64,000 bases of DNA from an uncultured Eubacteriales bacterium (GTDB taxonomy: Bacteria > Bacillota > Clostridia > Peptostreptococcales > Anaerovoracaceae): the NCBI GenBank assembly GCA_910583765.1, contig CAJTYS010000011.1:1-64000 (forward strand). The letters are read 5' to 3'. The notes under the pieces were generated by a model that was not told the DNA's origin, did not search any database, and worked only from the letters and a program-made list of their open reading frames with translations. Below are positions 42,125 to 50,702 of the stretch, piece after piece (positions within the stretch are counted from its first letter, which is position 1; each line of letters opens with the position of its first letter). The position numbers and the translations under genes are program-made.

Positions 42125-43864
42125 CTAAATCTCCATTCCTGGCGGAAGCTGGATAGCGACTGGATGTTCCACGGTCACAGGCCCCTGGATAAAGACCGAG
42201 TTGATCTCTTCCTTTCCTTTTTGAATGGAAGCAGTCAGTTCCCCCTGCGGTTGTCGAATGACATAGGAATAATCACCGGACGGGCAGGCATGGGTGAGAG
42301 CGGCAATGACAGCCACAGTGCCAGATGCGCAGCTGCCTTCAAAATATGTGGTCTGGACATCAGCCACATAGACCACAGGCGTAAGGCTGCGGTTTTCAGG
42401 CTGAAAAAACATGACTCCCAGCGCCGGTGGATCGTACTCTTTGACCAGCTGCTCTTTTAGGGATTCAAACACAGCAGGCTCAGGATCTTTGTTTGTTGTC
42501 ACCAGATGAAGGATGCCGCCAAGGTCCACCAGGATGTCGTTTTTCCAGGTGGTTATGGAAAGCGGAGTCGGCATTTGGATCTTTGTGTCATTGGTGTCCG
42601 TGTCCACTTCCACGTCAAGAGGCTTTTCGCATCCGCTGACTTGGACTCGAATCGTATGATGGCCGGAAAGTCCCAGCTTTTTCGCCTGGATCAAAGCAAA
42701 TGTTCGGGAAGCGTTTCCGCAGAATTCCAAGCCGCACATTTCCATGCGACCATGAATGCTAGGATCATTTGGCACATCTGGCAGCACAAAAGCAACTTGC
42801 TCTGCGCCGAACTCTTTTAAAGACAACAAATATGAAGCGATTTTCTGGTAATGTTTTCGGGCAACAGGTGTGAGGACAAATATGGTTTTGTTGCCCGCGG
42901 GATCAGCGGCGATGATTTGAATCGATGATAGGGACATGATGGGTGTATTCCTTTCCTGGTATATTGGCGCGGCGGCTTTTTCCCGAAACTCCTTGGGGGT
43001 GCAGCCCTTGATTTCTTTAAATTTTCGGATAAAGTAGCTGGCGTTTTCAAATCCGCAGTCCAAGGCGATCTGCAAAATGGGCAGGGAAGTCCTGGCCAGC
43101 AGATGGGAGGCTTGTTCAATCCGGTATCCGATTAAGTGCTGGATCGGGGAAACTCCGGATATTTCCTTGAAAAAACGGCACAAATACTGAGGATTGCAAG
43201 GGATGACATCTGCCAGCCGCCGCAGGGAGACGGGCTCATGGAAATGTTCTTGCATATAAGCGATGATCATCTTGTAATGCTCGATTTTTCTCTGTTCAGC
43301 CTTAGGATGTTCTTGATCCGCGGGAAGCAGCAGTCTGTTTTCAGTGGCTAGGGCAAACATTTGTAGGAGCAGGAGTTTGCAGCGGATGTACCAACTCTCT
43401 GTTTTTTCAAGAGATTGTTTCAATATTTCATCAAAAAAAGCGCGGAAACCAGCATAGCCAGGCTCTAGGGGCGAGAAAATATTTTTGAACACCAGCTCCT
43501 GCTTTAAAAACGGACGGATCCACGTTTCCTGCCATTCATCGTCATAGGAAAAGTCAAGGATGTCAGGATTGAACAAGAGGACATCGTGCGCCGTGTCTTG
43601 CCCCTGTCCTTTCAGCTGGTGGAGCTGCTGGCTGTTTATGATGACCATGTCGCCTTCTTGGAGATGATGAGCCTCCAGGTCCAGTTCGCAGGAGTAACTC
43701 CCTTTTCGGATCAAGATGATTTCCACATTGGGATGCCAATGCTGCTTCACAAAAAATCCGTCAGGATACGAAGTCCCTATGCCTGTGGTAAAGTGAATGG
43801 ACATAAGGGGATTTTTCTTGGTCCCGTGGACCGCGTCTTCTTTTAAAGCTAAATCAGGATACAT
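42125..43864 (-). CDS. AraC-family regulator fused to a DapF/CntK-like amino-acid epimerase
   Basis: 579 aa from the ATG at 43864, chosen because GGAGGG lies just upstream. Residues about 30-90 form a cupin sensor (HWHPNVEII), about 195-295 an AraC helix-turn-helix pair (IALDCGFENASYFIRKFKEI). From about 310 to 579 is a diaminopimelate-epimerase-fold domain with both catalytic cysteines: C382 in FCGNASR and C512 in GSCASGT. The frame has no stop between domains. An internal ATG at 42937 (M310), preceded by AGGAAAGGA at a long spacing, could also give a free epimerase of normal length. CntK (histidine racemase) is the nearest biochemical analogue. Divergent from the glucosidase gene. Confidence 0.82.
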   Translation of the reverse strand: MYPDLALKEDAVHGTKKNPLMSIHFTTGIGTSYPDGFFVKQHWHPNVEIILIRKGSYSCELDLEAHHLQEGDMVIINSQQLHQLKGQGQDTAHDVLLFNPDILDFSYDDEWQETWIRPFLKQELVFKNIFSPLEPGYAGFRAFFDEILKQSLEKTESWYIRCKLLLLQMFALATENRLLLPADQEHPKAEQRKIEHYKMIIAYMQEHFHEPVSLRRLADVIPCNPQYLCRFFKEISGVSPIQHLIGYRIEQASHLLARTSLPILQIALDCGFENASYFIRKFKEIKGCTPKEFREKAAAPIYQERNTPIMSLSSIQIIAADPAGNKTIFVLTPVARKHYQKIASYLLSLKEFGAEQVAFVLPDVPNDPSIHGRMEMCGLEFCGNASRTFALIQAKKLGLSGHHTIRVQVSGCEKPLDVEVDTDTNDTKIQMPTPLSITTWKNDILVDLGGILHLVTTNKDPEPAVFESLKEQLVKEYDPPALGVMFFQPENRSLTPVVYVADVQTTYFEGSCASGTVAVIAALTHACPSGDYSYVIRQPQGELTASIQKGKEEINSVFIQGPVTVEHPVAIQLPPGMEI

Positions 43865-44021
43865 AAAGCCCTCCGTATACACAAAAGTCAATATTATGTT
43901 ATTTATTATAGTGGATATTGCAAGACAATACAAGGAAAAAGGGATATCATACAATTATCAAAATAGAGCGGCGCAGACGCAAGGGAGAAACCTGTGGCCT
44001 AGAAATGGAGGAATCGAAAAA

Positions 44022-45692
44022 ATGAAGACAACCAACGCATTCTGGTGGAAAGAAGCAGTCGTTTATCAGATCTATCCTAGGAGCTTCATGGACAGCAATG
44101 GAGACGGCATCGGGGATCTGAGAGGGATCATCAGCCGTTTGGATTATTTGAAAAAGCTGGGCATCGATGTGATCTGGCTGTCCCCGGTGTATCAGTCCCC
44201 TAACGATGACAATGGGTACGATATCAGCGACTATCAGGCGATCATGGGAGAATTCGGGACCATGGAGGATTTCGATGAGCTGCTTTCACAGGCTCACGAA
44301 AGGGGATTGAAAATCGTCATGGACCTGGTGGTGAACCATACTTCGGACGAACACCGGTGGTTCGTGGAGAGCCGGAAAGAAAAAGACGGGCCTTATGGAG
44401 ATTATTACATCTGGAGAGACGGAAAGGCAGACGGCTCCTCGCCCAATAACTGGGGGTCCTGCTTTGGCGGCAGCGCTTGGCAATATGATGAAGAGCGGGG
44501 ACAGTACTATCTGCATTTGTTTTCCAAGAAACAGCCGGACCTCAACTGGGACAATCCCAAGGTGAGAAAAGAAGTCTTTGATATGATGGACTGGTGGTGC
44601 AAAAAGGGGATCGATGGTTTCCGCATGGATGTGATCAGTATGATCTCCAAGACTGAGAAAATGCCTGACGGAGAGAAGAACGGGCTTTATGGGGATTTTT
44701 CCCCTTACTGCGTGCATGGCCCTAATGTCCACCAGTACCTGCGGGAAATGAATCGGGAAGTGCTGTCTAAATATGATCTGATGACCGTGGGAGAAACCGC
44801 GGGTGTCACGCCGGAGCAGGCCTGTCTATACGCCGGAGCTGATACCCATGAACTGAACATGGTCTTTCATTTCGAGCATGTGGATAATCCTGGCATGTAT
44901 GGGAAGTGGAACGCGGACAAAATGCCGCTGACCAAGCTGAAAGCCATTCTCTCCAGGTGGCAGACGGAGCTTTGGGGAAAGGCCTGGAACAGTTTATACT
45001 GGGATAATCACGATCAGCCCCGGGCAGTTTCACGATTTGGAAACGATGATCCAGCCTGGCGGGAGTTGTCGGCAAAAATGCTGGCCACCTGTCTTCATAT
45101 GATGCAGGGAACCCCTTATATTTATCAGGGAGAAGAGCTGGGCATGACCAACTATCCCTTCCAGGGACCAGAAGATTTTCGGGACATAGAAAGCATCCAG
45201 GAATATGAGGAATGGTGCGGCTCAGGCAGGGTTTCCCATGAAGAATTCTGGCCTTGTATCACAAAGGTGAGCAGGGACAACGCCCGCACGCCTATGCAGT
45301 GGGACAGCGCGGCGCAGGCAGGCTTTACCACAGGAACGCCGTGGATGCCTGTGAATCCAAACTACCTGGAAATCAACGCTAAGGCAGCCCTGGAAGATCC
45401 GGATTCCGTGTTTTACTATTACCAAAAGCTGATTTCTCTGCGAAAGAAATATCCGATCATCGTTCACGGAAGCTACCGGCTGCTTTTAGCTGACAGTGAG
45501 GAATTGTTTGTCTATGAGAGAGAGCTGGGAGCGGAAAAGCTTTTGGTAACGTGCAGCTTTGTGGATCAGGAGACGGAGTTTCAGGTGCCAGGGGAATTCG
45601 CCAGCGGTCAGCGCTTGATCGCCAATTACAAGGAGCCTGGCAGGGAAGGGAAGCTGCGGCCTTATGAGGCGTTTGTGATTTACGTTTCCTGA
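44022..45692 (+). CDS. alpha-glucosidase / oligo-1,6-glucosidase (GH13)
   Basis: 556-aa GH13 enzyme. Start chosen at 44022, after GGAGGAA; an upstream in-frame ATG lies inside the divergent gene. Conserved regions I-IV are visible: DLVVNHTSDEH, GFRMDVI (nucleophile Asp), TVGETAGV (acid/base Glu) and WDNHDQPRAVSRF. This is the MalL/trehalose-6-phosphate-hydrolase branch; NHDQPR favours an oligo-alpha-glucosidase. Cytoplasmic, so it would act on imported isomaltose/maltose-type sugars. No sugar transporter is seen nearby. Confidence 0.92.
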   Translation: MKTTNAFWWKEAVVYQIYPRSFMDSNGDGIGDLRGIISRLDYLKKLGIDVIWLSPVYQSPNDDNGYDISDYQAIMGEFGTMEDFDELLSQAHERGLKIVMDLVVNHTSDEHRWFVESRKEKDGPYGDYYIWRDGKADGSSPNNWGSCFGGSAWQYDEERGQYYLHLFSKKQPDLNWDNPKVRKEVFDMMDWWCKKGIDGFRMDVISMISKTEKMPDGEKNGLYGDFSPYCVHGPNVHQYLREMNREVLSKYDLMTVGETAGVTPEQACLYAGADTHELNMVFHFEHVDNPGMYGKWNADKMPLTKLKAILSRWQTELWGKAWNSLYWDNHDQPRAVSRFGNDDPAWRELSAKMLATCLHMMQGTPYIYQGEELGMTNYPFQGPEDFRDIESIQEYEEWCGSGRVSHEEFWPCITKVSRDNARTPMQWDSAAQAGFTTGTPWMPVNPNYLEINAKAALEDPDSVFYYYQKLISLRKKYPIIVHGSYRLLLADSEELFVYERELGAEKLLVTCSFVDQETEFQVPGEFASGQRLIANYKEPGREGKLRPYEAFVIYVS

Positions 45693-45734
45693 CGCATGCT
45701 GTTCACGGTGCGGGCAAATCATCAATCGCAGGAT

Positions 45735-45788
45735 AAACGCGCGGTATGTGTTTGCAACAGGAAAAAACACAGGCCGTGCGTTTTTTTC
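45735..45788 (+). terminator. Rho-independent terminator after the glucosidase
   Basis: A long stem, AAACGCGCGG...GTGTTT against AAACAC...CCGTGCGTTTTTTT, with an internal mismatch, ends in seven T at 45781-45787. Confidence 0.78.
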
Positions 45789-45828
45789 TGGAACATGACA
45801 GAATGGAATAAAAAATATAAGAACATCT

Positions 45829-47019
45829 GTGTTTTTCAGGCGATTCATGGTACAATGTCCTAAGGAAAAGTGTCATTTGGAGGTGAGGGAATGGGATTGT
45901 CTGTTTCGAGAATATCAGCAGGATCAGAATGCGCAAAAGCAGTATCTTGATTTTTTACGGGCATGGCTAAAGGATCAGGAGTATGTGGCATTGGCTTACA
46001 TGACAGGGATCCTGCCCATCAAGAAATACGGCTCTCATTCCGCGTTAAACATGTTCACGGAGTATTCCATGACAGACCCAGGGGATTTCGCGGAATACTT
46101 TGGGTTCACTGAAAACGAGGTCAAAGCGCTTTGCGCGGAGCATCATATGAGCTTTGAGGAAACGCAGGCGTGGTATGACGGCTATGGGCTGGCCACCCAT
46201 ACGGAATCAGGGGACAAACTTCATTCCATGTACAGTCCAAAGTCTGTGGTGGAAGCCATGCTCCGGCATAAATTTGGGACTTATTGGAATCAGACGGAGA
46301 CCTATGAAGCGCTTAAGATTTACATGCAAATGGATATGGACGGGTTAAAAGACGCAATTGTCAGGATGCTGGCAAGAGAAGGGATCCGCATTCATATAGG
46401 AACCTTTGGAAATGACATGACTACGTTCGCGACGAAAGACGATGTGTTGACCCTCCTGGTGCATCTTGGATACCTGACATATGACAGCGAGCGGGAAATG
46501 GTCACCATTCCCAATAAAGAAGTTTCACAAGAATATGAGAACGCCCTCAGCGCGATGGACTGGCATGAAGTGATCGATTCGGTGGAGCGGTCTAAAAAGC
46601 TCGTTGAGTCCTTGTGGGCCATGGACGGCGATGCTGTGGCAAAAGGGATCGACCGTGCGCACAAAGAAATCTCAATTCTTCAATATAACGATGAGAACGC
46701 CCTCAGCTGCACCATCAATCTAGCCTTCTATTTTGCTAGAGAGTATTATACGATCGTTCGGGAACTGCCAAGCGGAAAGGGCTTCGCGGATATTTGCTTG
46801 ATTCCAAGAAAAGCACATCTGGATAAGCCGGCGGTGATCATTGAACTCAAGTGGGACAAGAACTCGTTTGGCGCGATCAGACAAATCAAAGAACGGCAAT
46901 ACGTGGAAGCATTGAAAGATTACACAGGAAATCTTCTTCTTGCAGGGATCAACTATGATCGTGAGGCAAAGACGCATACCTGTGCGATTGAGAAGTTTAT
47001 GCAGGAACCTGAAGTTTGA
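45829..47019 (+). pseudogene. N-terminally truncated AAA-ATPase-like / PD-(D/E)XK nuclease remnant
   Basis: 396 codons matching the C-terminal part of the AAA-ATPase_like plus DUF1703 family. It begins at the family's Walker B segment (REWDCLFRE for the usual DEWDCIFRE) and runs through LAYMTGILPIKKYGSHSALNMF to the nuclease domain (AVIIELKWDKN). Full proteins are about 520-570 residues, so the Walker A region, roughly 150 residues, is absent. An upstream TACAAT with a TGG extension (45851) and GGAGGTGAGGG (45879-45889) could still give expression: the ATG at 45891 is out of frame, so translation would start at 45829. Called a remnant by length. Confidence 0.7.
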
Positions 47020-47061
47020 GAAGTTGGGATGTGGTAGCGAGAGCGTGAACGGAGTAGTGCG

Positions 47062-47343
47062 ATGAATGATTTGATCGAAAATATTGACAAACTTCACACC
47101 ACAGAGTTGGGGATGGAGCGTATAAAAAGAAATCTTTCCCTTACTAACAATGATGTGGTATCATGGTGTAAAGAGCAGATCCTGAGCCCCTCTGCGAGCC
47201 TGGAAAGAAAGGGCAAAAACTGGTATGCGGCTGCGAATGATTGTGTCATCACCGTGAACGCGCATAGCTATACCATTATCACCGCCCATAGAAAAGGGGG
47301 GCAGGTCAAGAAAAAAGGAGGAACAAAACATGCCATTCACTGA
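47062..47343 (+). CDS. DUF3781 protein
   Basis: 93 aa. The whole sequence fits the small DUF3781 family (MNDLIENIDKLHTTELG start, then VVSWCKEQIL and ITVNAHSYTIITAH). Function unknown. It overlaps the next start by 14 bp, which suggests translational coupling. The start codon follows CGGAGTAGTGCG at 47050. Confidence 0.75.
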   Translation: MNDLIENIDKLHTTELGMERIKRNLSLTNNDVVSWCKEQILSPSASLERKGKNWYAAANDCVITVNAHSYTIITAHRKGGQVKKKGGTKHAIH

Positions 47344-47677
47344 AATCTGCATTTACCAAGTCAAGCCGCAAAAAGCAGAGGAATTTGAAGCCCTGATGCT
47401 GGAAGCAAAAAGTTTTTTGGAAAAGCAGGAGGGACTTCTTTTGGTGCGACTGATCAAGAGAGGCTATCGCATAGACATGAAGCAGATCAAAGAAGGGCTT
47501 CCGCCCCTTGAAATCAAACGCATTGTAAAAAGTGTCAAGTACATGCTTTATTGGGAATTCGACACCAAAGAAAGCTATGGAGCAGCCCAAAAAAATTTGT
47601 ATGACACCTATTGGAAGCCGATGGAAAAGTGCCTGATCGTTCCACATGATAAATATTTAGGTGAAAGGCTGTTTTAG
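47330..47677 (+). CDS. small protein, possible ABM/Dabb-like ferredoxin fold
   Basis: 115 aa. The pattern of alternating strands and helices and the opening PFTEICIYQVKPQKAEEFEALM resemble the antibiotic-biosynthesis-monooxygenase or Dabb fold. The assignment is by shape only. AAGGAGGAAC precedes the ATG. It overlaps the DUF3781 gene. Confidence 0.6.
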   Translation: MPFTEICIYQVKPQKAEEFEALMLEAKSFLEKQEGLLLVRLIKRGYRIDMKQIKEGLPPLEIKRIVKSVKYMLYWEFDTKESYGAAQKNLYDTYWKPMEKCLIVPHDKYLGERLF

Positions 47678-47697
47678 GGGATTAAGAGGTTGACACA

Positions 47698-48519
47698 ATG
47701 AGAAAATATCTGCCGCCCGTATTGTTGTTCGCACTGTTTGAAACCATTGCCATATCCTTATGGCTTGCCAAGGATAATCTATTTTATCTCTTAAATTTTA
47801 CATATATAGGCGGATGCGTCGCAGTTGGATTAGCTTTATTTATAAATGGAAAGAACTATGCCAGGCGTTTCGCGCAATTGGCGGTGGGCTCGTACATGCT
47901 TGTTTATCTGGGATTGATCTGCCAGGAAAATATGCAGATCGAGGGATTTTGGTACTATTTGTTTCTCGGAGTGTTTGAAGCCGCAGTGATCCATTACGTG
48001 GTGGCAAAGATTTTTGGGCCGCTTGTGTTTGGCAGAGGTTGGTGCGGCTACGCCTGCTGGACAGCGATGGTGCTGGATTTTTTACCATACAAGAGGCCGC
48101 AGAAACCCAGGAGAAAGATCGGCTTCATTCGTTATATCGCGTTCGCCTTATCCCTTGGGGCAGTAGCGGGCTTGTTTCTGATAAAAGCAGCTAATCTGGA
48201 GCAGGTGATGTTTTGGCTGTTTATCGCCGGAAATCTGCTTTATTATGCGGTGGGCATCGCGCTTGCTTTTGCGTTGAAAGACAACAGAGCGTTCTGCAAA
48301 TATATCTGTCCGATCACTGTGTTTCTAAAGCCCATGAGCTATTACTCCCTTTTGCGGGTTCACTGCCATGAGGAACGATGCGTCCAGTGCGGAAAATGTT
48401 TGCGTGTTTGTCCGATGGATGTGGAAGTCAATCAAGAAAGCCGCAGGAGAAAAAACGGAACAGAGTGCATCTTGTGTTATGAATGCGTAAAGGCGTGCCC
48501 TGTAAAAGCCCTGCGCTGA
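47698..48519 (+). CDS. membrane 4Fe-4S ferredoxin-type protein (NapH-like)
   Basis: 273 aa with about five N-terminal membrane spans. Two 4Fe-4S motifs lie at the C-terminus: CVQCGKCLRVCPMDVE and CILCYECVKACPVKAL. A cysteine pair sits at WCGYACW between spans. This resembles the NapH/PceC/RnfB-like electron-transfer proteins; the partner is unknown. Starts 20 bp after the previous gene. Confidence 0.82.
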   Translation: MRKYLPPVLLFALFETIAISLWLAKDNLFYLLNFTYIGGCVAVGLALFINGKNYARRFAQLAVGSYMLVYLGLICQENMQIEGFWYYLFLGVFEAAVIHYVVAKIFGPLVFGRGWCGYACWTAMVLDFLPYKRPQKPRRKIGFIRYIAFALSLGAVAGLFLIKAANLEQVMFWLFIAGNLLYYAVGIALAFALKDNRAFCKYICPITVFLKPMSYYSLLRVHCHEERCVQCGKCLRVCPMDVEVNQESRRRKNGTECILCYECVKACPVKALR

Positions 48520-48576
48520 TTGCTGCCGTTCTTCATACGTGAAAAACATGATCCAAAATAAGCTGATATTGAGTTT

Positions 48577-48622
48577 ACCACCAATCGGATAAAGGTTTCC
48601 GGTTGGCGGTCAATTGTTTTTT
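48577..48622 (+). terminator. Rho-independent terminator after the ferredoxin-type gene
   Basis: ACCACCAATCGGA (48577-48589) pairs with TCCGGTTGGCGGT (48598-48610) with two G-U pairs; CAATTGTTTTTT follows. It abuts the feoB stop. Confidence 0.72.
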
Positions 48623-48624
48623 GT

Positions 48625-50499
48625 TCACGTAAACAGCGTCCACAGCCCGTTGAGGATCAGGCAAAGGAGGATCCCCACAAAGGTGGGCAGAAGAAACGCG
48701 GCGGCGGTCCATTTCCAGCTGCCGGTTTCTTTTTTTATAGTCAGGCAGGTGGTCCCGCAAGGGAAATGGAACAAGCACAAAATCATGGTAGCCAGCGCGG
48801 TCTGCCAGGTCCAGCCGTGATCTAAGAGAATGGCTTGCAGCTGGGCCAGACTGTCGTAATCAGTCAGACTGCCTTGGGCCATATATGTCATGAGCATGAT
48901 CGGGACCACGATTTCATTGGCTGGAAAACCCAGGATAAAAGCCATGACGATCACGCCATCGATCCCCAGGAGCCGGCCAAATGGGTCGCAAAAATCAGTG
49001 CAGTGGGACAAAATGCTGCTGCCATTCCAAGTGATATTGGCAAGAAGCCAGATCAGAAGGCCCGCGGGAGCCGCTATGACCACAGCCCGCCCCAGGACGA
49101 AGAGGGTCCGGTCTAGGATGGAACGGAGGATGACGCTTCCGATTTTAGGGCAGCGGTAAGGCGGCAGTTCCAAAATGAAGGAAGAGGGCATGCCCTTGAG
49201 AATCGTGTGAGACAGCAGCTTTGACACCAGCAGAGTCATGACAATGCCCAGGAGAATCACCAATGTCAAAAGCAGACAGGCCGCGGCGCCGCTGCCAAAG
49301 GAAAAAGACGCCACGAAAAACATGGTGATGATGGCAATGAGGGTGGGGAACCTGCCGTTGCAGGGAACAAAGGAGTTGGTCAAAATAGCGATGAGGCGCT
49401 CCCTGGGAGATTCGATGATCCGGCATCCCGTCACGCCGCAGGCATTGCAGCCAAATCCCATGCAGATGGTCAACGCCTGTTTCCCATGGGCGCAGCACTT
49501 TTTGAAGGCATGATCCAAATTAAAGGCTACTCGAGGCAGATACCCAAAATCCTCCAATAAAGTGAATAATGGAAAGAAAATCGCCATTGGCGGCAGCATG
49601 ACGGAAATGACCCAAGTGAGGGTTTTGTAAATCCCGTCCATCACTAGGCTTTCAGCTACGGCTGGCACGCTGAGAAATCCGAAGAATTCGCGGATCTGTG
49701 TCTCCAGCCAGGCAAAAAACATGGTCAGCCACTGGGAGGGATAATTGGCTCCGGCAATGGTGATCCAAAACACCAGTCCCAGGAGCAGGAGCATGATGGG
49801 AAAACCGAACTTGCGGGACGTGACGATTTGATCCAGCTTCCTGTCGAAGGCATGAGGCTCGCCTGTTTCTTCTGTCACGCACTGGGCGTAGATGGAACGG
49901 GCTTCCTGAAGGTGATCCTCATGATCCTGGTCTTCTGAACAAAACGTGCGGTCTTCTTCCTTTTGTGAAACAGGGTCACGGTTCATTGTTTCCTGTTCCA
50001 GAGGGCGAGGCTCGAATCTCCAAAGGGCTTCCAGCAGCTGGTCCAGACCTTTTTTAGAACGGGCCGCCATGCCGATTACAGGAATGTTTAGGATATCAGA
50101 CAATTGATCCAGGTCAACAGTAATCCTCTTCTTTTTCGCTTCGTCCAGCAGGTTGACGCAAAGAATCACATTTTTGGTGATAGAAAGGACTTGCAGGACC
50201 AGATTCAGGTTCCGTTCCAGGCAGGTACCATCAGCCACCACCAAAGTGATATCCGCTTTTCCTGAGCAAATGTAATCTCGGGCAACCGCTTCATCCATGG
50301 ATGTGGCGGCCAGAGAATAAGTCCCAGGCAGATCCACCAACAGAAATTCCGTGTCTTTATATGTAAACTCGCCCTGTGCGCCAGTGACAGTCTTCCCCGG
50401 CCAGTTGCCCGTGTGCTGTTTTAGGCCCGTGAGACTGTTGAACACAGTGCTTTTCCCCACATTAGGGTTTCCCGCCAAAGCAATCGTTTTCTTTTTCAT
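48625..50499 (-). CDS. feoB: ferrous iron transporter FeoB
   Basis: 624 aa from the ATG at 50499; GAGAGGTG lies just upstream, so the GTG nine bases earlier is rejected. G1 is GNPNVGKST (10-18), then TGNWPGKTV, the DLPGTYSL G3 motif and NLLDEAKKKRI. A charged linker precedes two membrane halves with the Nucleoside-recognition-type motifs GFGCNACGVTGCRIIESPRERL and FPANEIVVPIMLM. No feoA or feoC is adjacent. Short for FeoB but complete. Role: GTP-dependent Fe(II) uptake, with Mn(II) as an alternative. Confidence 0.92.
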   Translation of the reverse strand: MKKKTIALAGNPNVGKSTVFNSLTGLKQHTGNWPGKTVTGAQGEFTYKDTEFLLVDLPGTYSLAATSMDEAVARDYICSGKADITLVVADGTCLERNLNLVLQVLSITKNVILCVNLLDEAKKKRITVDLDQLSDILNIPVIGMAARSKKGLDQLLEALWRFEPRPLEQETMNRDPVSQKEEDRTFCSEDQDHEDHLQEARSIYAQCVTEETGEPHAFDRKLDQIVTSRKFGFPIMLLLLGLVFWITIAGANYPSQWLTMFFAWLETQIREFFGFLSVPAVAESLVMDGIYKTLTWVISVMLPPMAIFFPLFTLLEDFGYLPRVAFNLDHAFKKCCAHGKQALTICMGFGCNACGVTGCRIIESPRERLIAILTNSFVPCNGRFPTLIAIITMFFVASFSFGSGAAACLLLTLVILLGIVMTLLVSKLLSHTILKGMPSSFILELPPYRCPKIGSVILRSILDRTLFVLGRAVVIAAPAGLLIWLLANITWNGSSILSHCTDFCDPFGRLLGIDGVIVMAFILGFPANEIVVPIMLMTYMAQGSLTDYDSLAQLQAILLDHGWTWQTALATMILCLFHFPCGTTCLTIKKETGSWKWTAAAFLLPTFVGILLCLILNGLWTLFT

Positions 50500-50642
50500 A
50501 TCAAACACCTCTCATGAGATAGTATGATAAAAAAGAGACGCGGGTGCATGTTTTGCTGTGATTGGGGAAAAGCAATGGAAAAATCCAGGTTTCTTGATTT
50601 CCTTTGGCAAGCAGATGCTACTGATCTTTCTGAAGGATAGCA

Positions 50643-50683
50643 AAACCGCCTGCAGCTGAACAAGCGCAACTGGCAGGCGGTTT
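50643..50683 (-). terminator. hairpin after pyk
   Basis: AAACCGCCTG (50643-50652) and CAGGCGGTTT (50674-50683) are exact complements. The T-run on the minus strand is short (TTTT before GC), so efficiency is uncertain. Confidence 0.6.
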
Positions 50684-50702
50684 GTGAGGTGTCCGAGAGA
50701 TG

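Noticed and set aside
43797..44021. N-terminal extension of the glucosidase into the divergent gene
   Set aside because: The extension has no similarity to GH13, and GGAGGAA precedes the ATG at 44022.
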